A DNA stretch of 64,000 nt from a bacterium 1xD8-48 (GTDB taxonomy: Bacteria > Bacillota > Clostridia > Lachnospirales > Lachnospiraceae): assembly GCA_009917455.1 (NCBI GenBank), contig QZDS01000007.1:62001-126000 (forward strand), given 5' to 3'. The notes below the pieces were generated by a model. That model was not told the origin of the DNA, ran no database searches, and was given only the letters and a program-made list of their open reading frames with translations. Position 1 is the stretch's first letter. Every line of letters begins with the position of its first letter. Below are positions 51,801 through 61,024 of the stretch, piece after piece. The position numbers and the translations under genes were made by a program.

Positions 51801-53138
51801 TTAACTGTCCTGCAAAACAGCTTCTACAAAATCATATCCGCTTGATTTTACAATATCTACTTTTACTTGTAAAGTTTTTTCCATTTCATCAACCGTCACA
51901 TCGTCCAGAAAAACCTCTTCTCCGCTCCGAAGCATGTTCTGTGAGAGCAAAAGCCTCTCCCCCAAAGGCTTCTCCTTAAGCTGAGAAATAATATCATGTC
52001 CTGTAAGAAGTCCCGCTACCGTAATCATTTCCCCGAAAAAGTGATTGATAATCTCATAAACATGGATTGTCAGCCCCGGCAAAAGCGTCATAAGCTTTTC
52101 CGACATTTCAAGGATATAGGGGTAAGCCAACGTCCCGGTAGCAATAGAAAGCGTTGCGTCCGACTCTTTTCCTTTCAGTTCTTCCTTAAGGCCCTCATAC
52201 GCCTCCTCAAACTCATCCAGCAAAAGACGCAGCATACCCACGCCGTTTTCAAGCTGCAGATAACCGTCGTAATTATCCCCGGGAGGAAGCTCCCGCCCCG
52301 CCAGAAGATACCACTCGTCGCTTGCGTGGACAAAGTGGGCGCCGTGCCGGGCATAAATTTCCTTCTGAAACTCATGTATCATCTCAAGGACCTTTTCCGC
52401 ATCAGCCGCTGTAAAAGGCTCCAGCGGATAAAGCCCCTCTCTGTATCCGGAAAGCCCCACCGGCACCACGGACACGCTCTCAAGCACCGGAAGATACTCC
52501 GTAAGCTTTCGGATGCTGTATCGCAGCTCCTCCCCGTCGTTTATACCCTTGCACAGGACAATCTGCCCGTTCATGGTGATTCCGGCCTCGCAGAGCCGGT
52601 CCGCTTTTTTCAGGGCTTCGCCGGCAAAACGGTTATTCAGCATTTTACACCTGAGGGCCGGGTTCATGGTCTGAAAAGAGATATTAATCGGCGCAAGGCG
52701 GTACTTAATAATTCTTTCAATATCATAGTCAGACATATTTGTAAGTGTCACATAATTTCCCTGAAGGAAGGAAAGCCTGGAATCGTCATCCTTAAAATAA
52801 AGAGTATCCCGCATTCCTTGCGGCATCTGGTCGATAAAGCAGAAAATGCATTTGTTGCGGCAGGTGCGGTAATCGTCCATAAGGCCGTTTTCAAACACAA
52901 TCCCAAGGTCTTCATCCTCTTCCTTTTCCACCTCTAAAAGCCATTGCTCCTTATCGGGCTTTTCAATTAAAATCTCAAGGTATTCGCTTTCAACCTGATA
53001 CTGATAATCAAAAATATCTCTGATTTCCTCATCGTTTATAGATAAAAGCCTGTCCCCCGGCCTGATTTCAAGCTCCATAGCGATACTGCCGGGAAGGACT
53101 TTGCTGATAATGTGTCCCTTTTGCTTTGAATTTTTCAT
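51801..53138 (-). CDS. DUF512 radical-SAM-like protein with N-terminal PDZ
   Basis: 445 residues. An N-terminal PDZ-like segment (SKVLPGSIAMELEIRPGDRL, about 10-75) is followed by an Fe-S/radical SAM-like motif CRNKCIFCFIDQMP (Cys-x3-Cys-x2-Cys). The C-terminal DUF512 region includes VVPVGLSGYREGLYPL and ASDEWYLLAGRELP. The family is conserved next to der in Firmicutes, and its reaction is not established. AGAGGG precedes the ATG. It begins the der-plsY-gpsA series, divergent from the PRPP-synthetase-like gene. Confidence 0.93.
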   Translation of the reverse strand: MKNSKQKGHIISKVLPGSIAMELEIRPGDRLLSINDEEIRDIFDYQYQVESEYLEILIEKPDKEQWLLEVEKEEDEDLGIVFENGLMDDYRTCRNKCIFCFIDQMPQGMRDTLYFKDDDSRLSFLQGNYVTLTNMSDYDIERIIKYRLAPINISFQTMNPALRCKMLNNRFAGEALKKADRLCEAGITMNGQIVLCKGINDGEELRYSIRKLTEYLPVLESVSVVPVGLSGYREGLYPLEPFTAADAEKVLEMIHEFQKEIYARHGAHFVHASDEWYLLAGRELPPGDNYDGYLQLENGVGMLRLLLDEFEEAYEGLKEELKGKESDATLSIATGTLAYPYILEMSEKLMTLLPGLTIHVYEIINHFFGEMITVAGLLTGHDIISQLKEKPLGERLLLSQNMLRSGEEVFLDDVTVDEMEKTLQVKVDIVKSSGYDFVEAVLQDS

Positions 53139-53191
53139 AATATCCCTCTGTTTCTGTACGGCTGAACTGATATCATTTTACTAGAATTTTC

Positions 53192-53220
53192 TTGACGTGT
53201 CACTAGCATAATGTTATAAA
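53192..53220 (+). promoter_or_regulatory. Sigma-A promoter of PRPP-synthetase-like gene
   Basis: TTGACG (53192-53197), 17-nt spacer, TATAAA (53215-53220), 40 nt upstream of the ATG. Confidence 0.8.
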
Positions 53221-53260
53221 ATAAGGTATATATCACTATTTTTATTTCACGGAGGTCGCC

Positions 53261-54439
53261 ATGCCTAACTTGCATGAACTCGAAGCCGCTATTCCCGTTG
53301 CCCCTTTAAAGCTGGTTGTGATGGATTCCGCCGTAAACTTAGGAGAAAACGTTAACAATCATCTTGTGGGCTTTAGAAAAAGCGTAAAAAACATTGCCAA
53401 AAACAATCCTGCCTTTGAAGGCTATCTTTCGGACAACTATATTCTGGACAGTACCTGTTACCGGTTCGGCTCCGGCGAAGGCAAGGCGCTTCTTTCCGAA
53501 TCCATAAGGGGCAAGGATCTTTTTATCCTGACTGATGTCTGCAACCACAGTATCTCTTATAAAATAAACGGTTATACCAACTATAAATCTCCCGACGACC
53601 ACTATCAGGATTTGAAAAGGGTCATTGCCGCCGCCAACGGCAAGGCGCACCGGGTTAATGTCATTATCCCCTTTTTGTACGAGGGACGTCAGCATAAGAG
53701 AAACGGACATGAATCCTTAGACTGCGCCCAGGCAATTGAGGAACTGAGCAAAATGGGCATCAGTAATTTAATTACATTCGACGCCCATGACCCCAGCATT
53801 CAAAACGCCGCTCCCCTGTGCGGTTTCGACAATTTCACCCCTCCCTATCAGTTTATCAGCGCCCTGCTCGGAGCGGACGACAGCCTTTTGATTGACAGGG
53901 AGCATCTTGTTGTGGTAAGCCCCAATGAAAACGCGATTGACCGGGCGGTTTACTTTGCAAATGTGCTGGAAGTCAATACCGGAACATTTTACAACCGGTT
54001 CGCCTCCCATTCCGCTTCCACCACCCATGAATTTCTGGGGGATAATGTGGACGGAAAAGACGTTATCATCATAAACGACATCATAACCACCGGAAAAAGC
54101 ATGATTGAAAAAGCCCGCAGGCTGAAAGAGATGAACGCCAAGCGCGTCTTTATCTTCTGTACTTTCGGCCTTTTTACGGAAGGCCTTGCCCGCTTTGACG
54201 AAGCCTATGAACAGTGCTGTTTTGACAGAATTATAACCACTAACCTGACGTACCGGATTCCTGAACTGAAATCCCGGCCTTATTACATTGAAGCGGATAT
54301 GAGCAAATTCCTGGCGTCCATCATTGATTTCATGAACCATGATTCCTCCATGGCAAATGTGTACACGCCTACCGATAAGATTCACCGGATTCTGAACCGT
54401 TATAATAACCGTGAGGATGATTTTGCTATTAATGAGTAG
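53261..54439 (+). CDS. Ribose-phosphate pyrophosphokinase family protein (long clostridial type)
   Basis: 392 residues with PRPP synthetase architecture of two phosphoribosyltransferase-like halves (DLFILTDVCNHSISYKINGY, VIIPFLYEGRQHKRNGHESL, LITFDAHDPSIQNAAPL, VVVSPNENAIDRAVYFAN). It is about 70 residues longer than standard Prs. Its PRPP loop reads IIINDIITTGKSMIEKA, with Asn where Prs has the first acidic residue of DDiiDTGGT. GGAGG precedes the ATG. It is a known divergent clostridial branch usually annotated as Prs. Catalytic capacity is inferred. A single-gene unit with its own promoter and terminator. Confidence 0.85.
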   Translation: MPNLHELEAAIPVAPLKLVVMDSAVNLGENVNNHLVGFRKSVKNIAKNNPAFEGYLSDNYILDSTCYRFGSGEGKALLSESIRGKDLFILTDVCNHSISYKINGYTNYKSPDDHYQDLKRVIAAANGKAHRVNVIIPFLYEGRQHKRNGHESLDCAQAIEELSKMGISNLITFDAHDPSIQNAAPLCGFDNFTPPYQFISALLGADDSLLIDREHLVVVSPNENAIDRAVYFANVLEVNTGTFYNRFASHSASTTHEFLGDNVDGKDVIIINDIITTGKSMIEKARRLKEMNAKRVFIFCTFGLFTEGLARFDEAYEQCCFDRIITTNLTYRIPELKSRPYYIEADMSKFLASIIDFMNHDSSMANVYTPTDKIHRILNRYNNREDDFAINE

Positions 54440-54457
54440 ACCTTTTATCCGCAAATA

Positions 54458-54494
54458 AAAAGCTCCTGATACCGGATTCCGGTCAGGAGCTTTT
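54458..54494. terminator. Bidirectional terminator
   Basis: 12-bp perfect stem AAAAGCTCCTGA (54458-54469) with TCAGGAGCTTTT (54483-54494), A-tract before and T-tract after. It lies between the convergent PRPP-synthetase-like and histidine kinase genes. Confidence 0.88.
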
Positions 54495-54504
54495 ATTTCT
54501 GTCT

Positions 54505-57162
54505 TTACTTTTCCTCCAGCAGAGGGAAAACCAGATTCACCTTAAACAAATCGCCATCCATAACTATCTCGAACGCTCCCTTCTGGGCTTCCGTCAGATT
54601 CTTTGCAATGGAGAGGCCAAGCCCGCTCCCTTCCGTGGTTCTGGATTCGTCCCCCCGGATAAACCGTTCCGTCAGCTCGCCGGGATTTACCTTTAAAGGC
54701 TGCGCCGAAATATTTTTGATGGAAAGAACCACATGCCTTGCCTCGTCCTCTCCTTTAAAAGAGGCCAGGTCAATATAGACCCTTGTGCCTGCCAGCGCGT
54801 ACTTGAAAATATTGTTAAACAGGTTTTCAATCACCCGCCAGATACTTCTGCTGTCCGCCTCTATAAACATAAAGTTCTTTGTCGTCCGGAAAACAGGGTA
54901 CAGTGATTTTTCCTCAAATTTCTCAGAAAACTCTCCTATGGTCTGGTTTAAAAGCTCCACCAGATTGATTTTCTCCCAGTGAAGGACGATATTGCCGGAA
55001 GAAATCTTGGAAGCCTCCACCAAATCATCCGTAAGCTGTTTCAGCCGCTGGGATTTCGCGTCCAGTACACTGATGTATTCCCTGACCTTGGGATTTTCAA
55101 TGTTTTCCCTTTTAATCAAATCCACATAATTGATAATAGAGGTTAAAGGCGTCTTAATGTCGTGGGAGACATTGGTAATCAAATCGGCTTTCAGCCGCTC
55201 GTCCTTCATGCTGGTCTCCACCGCAGCCCTCACGCTGTCTCCGATGCTGTTTACCGCACGGGCAAGCACAAGCTCGTCGCCCCGCATTCCTTCCTCTTTT
55301 ACCTGATGGGAGATGTCGCCCTCGCAGATTAATTCAATTCCCTCTAAAATCTTCTGTCTTGCAACTGCGGAATTATACAGGAGATACCCCACAACGCCGT
55401 CCACTGTCAGCAAAATAATCATACCTGCGGTAATTCCTCCGGTTTTCATCTCACCGCCGTTTGCCATACGGCAAAGCGCATACATGCAGACCAGGTTCAA
55501 AAGCGTAAACCCTCCAAAGGGAACCAGCACCCGCATAAGAAGCGTAGAATTCCTGTAGGCATACGCCGAGCCTTTCTTTATGGTACGTCCCATCCGTCTT
55601 AAGATACTTCCTCTCCAGAGCATTCCTGCTTTGGTTCTCCTTACAAAGCTGTAATAGAAGAAGGAAAAAAGAAGGCTGACAAGAAGCGTGGCCACCTCTG
55701 TAAATACTATTAAAAGCATCCTTTCCGGCAGATGCCATACTGGCTCTGCAAGCGCCCTGATACCGTAAAACAACCCGGCAAAAACCAGTGCGGCAGCCAG
55801 AATCATAATTTCCGTGGGAATGTAATCCTCCGGCAGGAGACTGACACTTACCTCTCCCGTATTCCTTCTTCGTCCCCGACCTTCCTTCAATGTTAAAATT
55901 GCCAGAAGAAACAGATAAACCACAAGGCATACCACGCCGGCCAGCAGATACTGCCACATATAAGGAACATAATTCCCGAAGCCCGCCTTTGCCTGTGCAA
56001 AGCCGTCCGCCGCGCCGTAACCGGAGTCAACCCCAATCATAATCTGCGTGTCTTCCGGATAGGCATATTCATAACCGTTCAGAATATAGCGCAGAGTGCT
56101 TTCTTCAATCAGAGTATTCGTGTCGTACAACACCTCTTCCGCATCATAAAATACATATCTGTCACATTTACCAAGGAGCTCTTTCTTCAAATCGGACACC
56201 GTCCTGGCATCCGTTTTCATATTGGTGAAAATCTGCGTATCCCCGCCTATTGTTTTTCTGATAAAATAAACGACATTGGAATCTCCGGAATCATAGTATT
56301 CCTTATAACCCGTATATTCCTTATAATTAATGCTTAAATCACCCGCCGCCTTTTCCACGTTGTTGCAAAGCTCGTAGTACTCATCCCAGGAGGACACATA
56401 ATCCTCAATATTTTTGCCTTCCACCGTGTGATATCTGTTTTTCAGCACGGTAGCGTTTACCTCGTCCCGCTCAATATCTCCGTTTTCCAGAAGATTTCCC
56501 GATATGTCCCGGACGCTGACAGCACTGGAAAAATCAGAATTTAGATAGCTCACCGTACCGCCGCTATAGTTACTTAAATCCACCGTAGTCACCACACGGC
56601 TTCTGCTTAAAAACTCATCGACCTCTTCTCCGCTCATGTAGGTTTCCTGTCTGGAAAAGCCTGCCTGCGCCCATTTTATCAAATCGTCCAGATAATAGGA
56701 CGCCGTAATGTATTCCCGGGGCATCTCCCCATATCTTCCCGCAAAAGCGGTAACGTCGATTTCCTTTCCCGGGTCGTACCTTGCGTCTGTTTCCATCTGG
56801 CTCCGTATGGTTCCATAGCAGATGATATCGGAAACGCTGCTGCCAAGAAGATGGTTAAACATTTCCGATTCCTCAAAGGTCCCCTTGTTTTCCTTTATCA
56901 GCCGGTAAGCCTCCGTCCCTGTTCTGGTGTCCACAATTATATAGGAACCGGCAAGAACCGTTATAAAAAAGAAAGCCGCCATTACCAGCGCAATATGTTG
57001 TAAGGCATGTAAAGCGGAATTCCTTTTTCTCTTTCTTCTTATACCCTTTCCGGGCGTTTTTCTCGCCTCCCGCCTTTTCCCTGCTTCATCTTCACCCTGT
57101 ACTTTTTGATTTTCCAGAAGCTCCTGTTCCTCCAGAGCTTCCTGATTTTCCATCTTTTCCAT
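54505..57162 (-). CDS. Sensor histidine kinase
   Basis: 885 residues, unusually long. A charged Glu/Lys/Arg cytosolic head (1-50) precedes a membrane segment (ALVMAAFFFITVLAGSYIIV). A large extracytoplasmic region of about 350 residues follows, then five or so further membrane segments (about 430-600) and a HAMP-like linker. The HisKA domain has NVSHDIKTPLTSI (phospho-His near 665), and the HATPase_c domain has N-box VIENLFNNIFKYA and GSGLGLSIAKNL. GAGGG precedes the ATG. The response regulator gene lies 53 bp upstream. The signal is unknown; the big external domain suggests an envelope or extracellular cue. Confidence 0.93.
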   Translation of the reverse strand: MEKMENQEALEEQELLENQKVQGEDEAGKRREARKTPGKGIRRKRKRNSALHALQHIALVMAAFFFITVLAGSYIIVDTRTGTEAYRLIKENKGTFEESEMFNHLLGSSVSDIICYGTIRSQMETDARYDPGKEIDVTAFAGRYGEMPREYITASYYLDDLIKWAQAGFSRQETYMSGEEVDEFLSRSRVVTTVDLSNYSGGTVSYLNSDFSSAVSVRDISGNLLENGDIERDEVNATVLKNRYHTVEGKNIEDYVSSWDEYYELCNNVEKAAGDLSINYKEYTGYKEYYDSGDSNVVYFIRKTIGGDTQIFTNMKTDARTVSDLKKELLGKCDRYVFYDAEEVLYDTNTLIEESTLRYILNGYEYAYPEDTQIMIGVDSGYGAADGFAQAKAGFGNYVPYMWQYLLAGVVCLVVYLFLLAILTLKEGRGRRRNTGEVSVSLLPEDYIPTEIMILAAALVFAGLFYGIRALAEPVWHLPERMLLIVFTEVATLLVSLLFSFFYYSFVRRTKAGMLWRGSILRRMGRTIKKGSAYAYRNSTLLMRVLVPFGGFTLLNLVCMYALCRMANGGEMKTGGITAGMIILLTVDGVVGYLLYNSAVARQKILEGIELICEGDISHQVKEEGMRGDELVLARAVNSIGDSVRAAVETSMKDERLKADLITNVSHDIKTPLTSIINYVDLIKRENIENPKVREYISVLDAKSQRLKQLTDDLVEASKISSGNIVLHWEKINLVELLNQTIGEFSEKFEEKSLYPVFRTTKNFMFIEADSRSIWRVIENLFNNIFKYALAGTRVYIDLASFKGEDEARHVVLSIKNISAQPLKVNPGELTERFIRGDESRTTEGSGLGLSIAKNLTEAQKGAFEIVMDGDLFKVNLVFPLLEEK

Positions 57163-57215
57163 AGCTTCCCTCTTTTCTGTATCTTCCCCTCTCCCACATG
57201 AAACACTCTGCGCAT

Positions 57216-57914
57216 TTATGTGGCCTGTTTCTCAATTTTGTAGCCCACTCCCCAGACCACCTTCAGATAGCGGGGCTCTTTCGGATTAATCTCAATTTTC
57301 TCCCGAATATGCCGGATATGAACCGCAACCGTGTTATCCGCGCCGATAGCCTCCTCGTTCCAGATGCTTTCATAAATCTGGTCAATGGAGAACACCTTTC
57401 CCTGGTTTTTCACCAGCAACAGGAGAATGTTGTATTCAATAGGCGTCAGCTTCACGCTCTCCCCGTCAACAGTAACCTCCTTGGTATCATCGTTGATACA
57501 AAGCCCACCAACGGTAAAAAGCGCGTTATTTTCCACATTCAGATTCCCAAGCTGGGTGTAGCGCCTTAAATTGGATTTCACCCTTGCCACAAGCTCTAAG
57601 GGGTTAAAGGGCTTTGTCACATAATCGTCAGCCCCGATATTAAGTCCCAGAATTTTATCCGTATCCTCTGATTTCGCAGAGAGAAAAATAATCGGAATAC
57701 TGCTGTATTCCCTGATTTTCAAGGTGGCGTGAATACCGTCCAACTTAGGCATCATGATATCTATGATAAGAAGATGGATATTCTGCTCTTTCAGCATTGC
57801 AATCGCCTGTTCTCCGTCATAGGCCTTGTAAATCTGATATCCCTCCTGATTTAAATAAATCTCAATGGCATCCACAATTTCTTTATCGTCGTCACAAACA
57901 AGAATATTTGTCAT
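57216..57914 (-). CDS. OmpR-family response regulator
   Basis: 232 residues. The receiver domain (1-115) has the acidic pair at Asp8-Asp9, phospho-Asp in LLIIDIMMPKLDG and Lys in DDYVTKPFNPLELVARV. The winged-helix effector domain (about 130-228) has LTPIEYNILLLLVKNQGKVF and DNTVAVHIRHIREKI. It is cotranscribed with the histidine kinase and is presumably its partner. Confidence 0.96.
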   Translation of the reverse strand: MTNILVCDDDKEIVDAIEIYLNQEGYQIYKAYDGEQAIAMLKEQNIHLLIIDIMMPKLDGIHATLKIREYSSIPIIFLSAKSEDTDKILGLNIGADDYVTKPFNPLELVARVKSNLRRYTQLGNLNVENNALFTVGGLCINDDTKEVTVDGESVKLTPIEYNILLLLVKNQGKVFSIDQIYESIWNEEAIGADNTVAVHIRHIREKIEINPKEPRYLKVVWGVGYKIEKQAT

Positions 57915-58247
57915 GGCAGTTTTCCTTTTCCTGTATTTATCTCCGTGCGCAGCGAGCCGGACGGCTGTTTGCAGCGGGTTTATGATTTCTGAAATGATTA
58001 TTGCTGATGTTATGATTAAAACATAAAAATTTTAAGGTTCCGATTGGAAAAAAGTTAAGATTTCCTTAATATTAAATCCGCATAAATTATTAATCGCCTC
58101 TATTATTTTGCAGCAACATTCCAGAATCTTACCTCCCTGCTATCCACATGTACAGATGAATTATACTGGATTTTTGCCTGTCTCCTTTAACGATGATTTG
58201 TTTAACGTGAGGGAATCACCCACAGATAACAGAAAAAGCCGTCACAG
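57915..58247. other. Gene-free upstream region of the two-component system
   Basis: No supported ORF. On the minus strand the AT-rich part near 58030-58080 contains CTTAAC and CCTTAAAATT elements that could be a weak promoter or direct repeats for an OmpR-type regulator. The rest shows nothing I can assign. Confidence 0.4.
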
Positions 58248-58414
58248 TTAATTTACTTTAGAACTAACTGTTTCGGCTCCTGGCTCTATGTTAATCAATG
58301 ATTCAGTTTTACACCGTTTGCAATACGCCGGGAAATTAACTATCCGTGTGTCTAACGTATCTTAATAAAGTGACTGTGTCCGCAACGTGGACATTTATGC
58401 CATCTGCCTGTCAT
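58248..58414 (-). pseudogene. Cysteine-rich KTR-domain gene, frameshifted
   Basis: Reading from ATG at 58414 gives MTGRWHKCPRCGHSHFIKIR and then a TAG. Shifting frame by one missing base at that point continues LDTRIVNFPAYCKRCKTESL and then INIEPGAETVSSKVN to a TAA at 58248. Together they match the small cysteine-rich KTR proteins (two CxxC pairs) common as cargo next to resistance genes on clostridial mobile elements. A one-base deletion, or a sequencing error, breaks it. The promoter side carries a leader-like hairpin (58505-58586). Confidence 0.75.
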
Positions 58415-58504
58415 AAAATTCTTTTCCCTTTAACAATCTGATAAATACACTTCTTAAGATTTTACCATCTCAAAGAATCCCTTTATTCATTTTTATCAGG
58501 AAAA

Positions 58505-58586
58505 GGATATTTGGTGGGTGTGCCCTTTCCCACATTTCTTTTGACCCAAAAGGTGCGTAGCAGCACATTCTCTACTTCAAATATCC
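58505..58586 (-). promoter_or_regulatory. Leader-like stem-loop, possible attenuator
   Basis: GGATATTTG (58505-58513) and CAAATATCC (58578-58586) pair perfectly around a nested GTGGG/CCCAC hairpin. On the minus strand the 3' arm is followed by TTTTCC. The layout resembles an attenuator ahead of a now missing gene. The KTR pseudogene starts about 90 nt later. Confidence 0.45.
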
Positions 58587-58651
58587 CTCTCATATTGTAT
58601 TTTTATTATACATTAATTATTCTTTCTTGTAAAGCAATGTATTCTTTTTAA

Positions 58652-58789
58652 TCATTTTTCGTAATTTATAAAGTAAAAATCTATATGCGATTCCAGCATA
58701 ATTAATTCTTGCGTATCTTTGACATAAGCAATTTCTAACATATCTTTAATTTTTGATAATAATCTTTCTACAGATTCCGATATATTCAT
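58652..58789 (-). CDS. Small 45-residue ORF, unknown
   Basis: ATG at 58789 with AGGAG 9 nt upstream. The sequence starts MNISESVERLLSKIKDMLEI and is an amphipathic helix with LESHIDFYFINYEK at the end. No family recognised. It is AT-rich compared with housekeeping genes nearby and lies among decayed genes, so it could be a surviving fragment or a small functional protein. Confidence 0.4.
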   Translation of the reverse strand: MNISESVERLLSKIKDMLEIAYVKDTQELIMLESHIDFYFINYEK

Positions 58790-59120
58790 ATCATATTTCT
58801 CCTGAAATTTTATACTTAAATGGCTGGCGGATTATACCAGCACTTTCAAATTCTATACACATTAATACATTATCAAATCCTCAAGAGGCCAGATTACCAC
58901 GGAAAAAGCAAGGGTTTTCTCCGTATCCTTATCCTTCAGATACGGGTACCGCCTGTCCAGATAAATACTCACGAAAATCTTCTGCAAAAACTCTACTGCC
59001 GCCGTCAGCAGGTGCACATAATAATTCCTCCAGAGTTTCCCGTCTTCTGGAATGTATGGTTCATCAACCCCCTGCACCTGCTGTTACAGTCTTTTTTATA
59101 CTGGTTACAGCACGGTGCGT
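58790..59120. other. Decayed region with one unrecognised minus-strand frame
   Basis: A minus-strand frame at 58862-59077 (71 residues) contains EPYIPEDGKLWRNYYVHLL and FLQKIFVSIYLDRRYPYLK, which read like real protein sequence. However, it has no convincing SD and no family I can name. It is most likely the remainder of a longer gene. Confidence 0.35.
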
Positions 59121-59608
59121 TTACATACTGCGCAATTTCGCAATATCCGCATCTGTTCTATTCCCATACACAGGAATCTTTGCAAGTTCTGTTTCCGGCT
59201 TCTCATATTCTTCCTGTGTCAGTGTAACAGAGGCTGCTCCAAAGTTCTCCTCCATGCGCTCTGTTTTCCGCATCCCCGGAATCGGCACAATGAAATATCA
59301 TGCAGTAAATCCAAAAGCGGCTGGTTACGCTCCACATTTTCCGGATTAAATCTCGTAATAACCTGCCGCACATCATCCCCCGTGTACGTCTGTTCTTTTG
59401 TATACTTTCCACTTAAAAAACCTCTTGCAAGCGGTGAAAACGGGACAAAACCAATCCCCAGTTCTTCACAGGCCGGAATTACATCCTTTTCAAACATCCT
59501 TTGCATCATGGAAAATTCACTCTGTACCGCTGTAACCGGCGTAATCGCATTTGCCTGGCGCACCTGCTCCTCCGGCCTGCGACTGTCCCCACCCGCATAT
59601 TTTTCCCT
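59121..59608 (-). pseudogene. Aldo/keto reductase, C-terminal remnant
   Basis: The frame at 59219-59608 has the AKR segments RRPEEQVRQANAITPVTAVQ, SEFSMM and ACEELGIGFVPFSPLARGFL, then NQPLLDLLH. About 30 residues are missing, and after a frame change the C-terminal part continues VPIPGMRKTERMEENFGAA to AKIPVYGNRTDADIAKLRSM and a TAA at 59121. The N-terminal half of the barrel, with the catalytic Tyr and Lys, is absent. It begins right after the laccase-domain gene stop. Confidence 0.85.
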
Positions 59609-59614
59609 CCTGAA

Positions 59615-60538
59615 TCAACTCCCCATGATTGCAGCAACTTCCTCCACTTTATCGTCATCCTCAATTCTGGCACATAACTCCATCACCGCCGCCAGATTCC
59701 CCCTCTTTCCGCAGCTTGCCCTGTGGGAAAAAAGATACTTACTGTTACAGCAGGTACACACATCCGTCACCGCCAGATTTTCCGGCAGAACCCCTTCGCG
59801 AAGGAGCACTCTTTTATTTGCCTCCCACAAATCAAGCTGGTACTTGCCCGGCTTTTTTCCTTCATACAGAAGATATTCCCATTCCCCGGGAAACGCTTTT
59901 CGGAACTGCTCTGCAACCTCCTCGTCCACCTCGTAGCAGTCCCTGCAAATGGACGGCCCGATTGCCGCCGTCACCTTCTCCGGTCTTGTTCCGAAGGCTT
60001 CCCTCATCGCCTGCAGCGTCCTTTTCCCCATCTTATTTACTGTTCCCCGCCACCCGGAATGGGAAAGCCCTATGGCCTTATTTTCAGTATCCACAAAATA
60101 AAGCGGCACGCAGTCCGCATAAGAAGTGCAGAGCAAAACCCCCGGCACATTGGTAATCAGCCCGTCCACATCATCATAATCTAAGGGATAAACCACCCCT
60201 TTTCCGCAGTCCGCCTCCGTCGCCAGCCGTACATTCGTGGTATGCGTCTGCTTCGAGCAGACGATTCTTTCCGGTCCCGCACCGAAAATTTCCGCAATCC
60301 TCCTGAAATTCTCATCCACTGCCGCCTTCTCATCCCCCCTTGCATAACTCAGATTCATGGATTCGCAGTCCCCTTTACTGACGCCTCCCACCCTCGTAGA
60401 AAACAAATGCCTCACAACCCCCGTTTCCTCCAAAATCGGAAAAGTCAGATACACTACCTCATAGCTTTTCCCAAAAGCCTCCCCCGCATATCTATTCACC
60501 CTCACCGAATTTCCACCCTTTTTCCTAATCAACTCCAT
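59615..60538 (-). CDS. pgeF: Laccase-domain protein (YfiH/PgeF family purine nucleoside phosphorylase)
   Basis: 307 residues. Zinc or copper ligands of the family are visible: KQTHTTNV, TSYADCVPLYFVD and GLSHSGWRGTVNKMG, plus the CNSKYLFSHRASCGKRGN end. Members act on purine nucleosides or edit peptidoglycan precursors; which applies here cannot be told from sequence. AAGGAG precedes the ATG. The C-terminal tail of about 20 residues (MELCARIEDDDKVEEVAAIM) is longer than usual and borders the AKR remnant, so the 3' end may have been altered by rearrangement. Confidence 0.9.
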   Translation of the reverse strand: MELIRKKGGNSVRVNRYAGEAFGKSYEVVYLTFPILEETGVVRHLFSTRVGGVSKGDCESMNLSYARGDEKAAVDENFRRIAEIFGAGPERIVCSKQTHTTNVRLATEADCGKGVVYPLDYDDVDGLITNVPGVLLCTSYADCVPLYFVDTENKAIGLSHSGWRGTVNKMGKRTLQAMREAFGTRPEKVTAAIGPSICRDCYEVDEEVAEQFRKAFPGEWEYLLYEGKKPGKYQLDLWEANKRVLLREGVLPENLAVTDVCTCCNSKYLFSHRASCGKRGNLAAVMELCARIEDDDKVEEVAAIMGS

Positions 60539-60627
60539 CTAATACAACTCCTTCCGCAAATCCGCATCATACCAAACGATGAAGGACTATTTCCCTGCCT
60601 GCGCGTCCTTTTACATATCTTTTACAT

Positions 60628-61002
60628 CTACCACGAATACCCTCTTCCCTTCCTCACATAAGGAAACGCATCCCGATACCACCGAATCTCCTCCCCGCAA
60701 ATCGCCACCACATCATACCGAATCTGCCTTTCGGCCTCGGCCGGTTTTGCCAGACGGTAATAATCAGACACCCTGCATATTTTCATCTGCTTTGCCGGAC
60801 CTACCGCCTCCTCCGGCGCGCCGCTCCCCAAATCTTTCCTGTACTTTACTTCCACAAAAACAAGGCAGCCGTCATGTATTCCAATCAAATCCACTTCGCC
60901 CTGCCTGCATCTGTAATTCGTATCCAGAAGAAAAAAGCCCTGCTCCTCCAAAAAAGCCGCTGCCTTTTCCTCATACAATTTTCCTGTTGTTCTTTTATTC
61001 AA
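60628..61002 (-). CDS. yraN: UPF0102 (YraN) endonuclease-like protein
   Basis: 124 residues, the family length. The PD-(D/E)XK-like core has GKLYEEKAAAFLEEQGF, NYRCRQGEVDLIG and VFVEVKYRKDLGSG, with Glu of GEVD, Asp, and Glu-x-Lys. The start is TTG at 61002 with GGAGAG upstream; no ATG fits the conserved N-terminus. It is downstream of ylqG/ylqH homologues, the classical rnhB-yraN neighbourhood. Confidence 0.93.
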   Translation of the reverse strand: MNKRTTGKLYEEKAAAFLEEQGFFLLDTNYRCRQGEVDLIGIHDGCLVFVEVKYRKDLGSGAPEEAVGPAKQMKICRVSDYYRLAKPAEAERQIRYDVVAICGEEIRWYRDAFPYVRKGRGYSW

Positions 61003-61024
61003 AAATCTCTCCGTAACTTAACCT

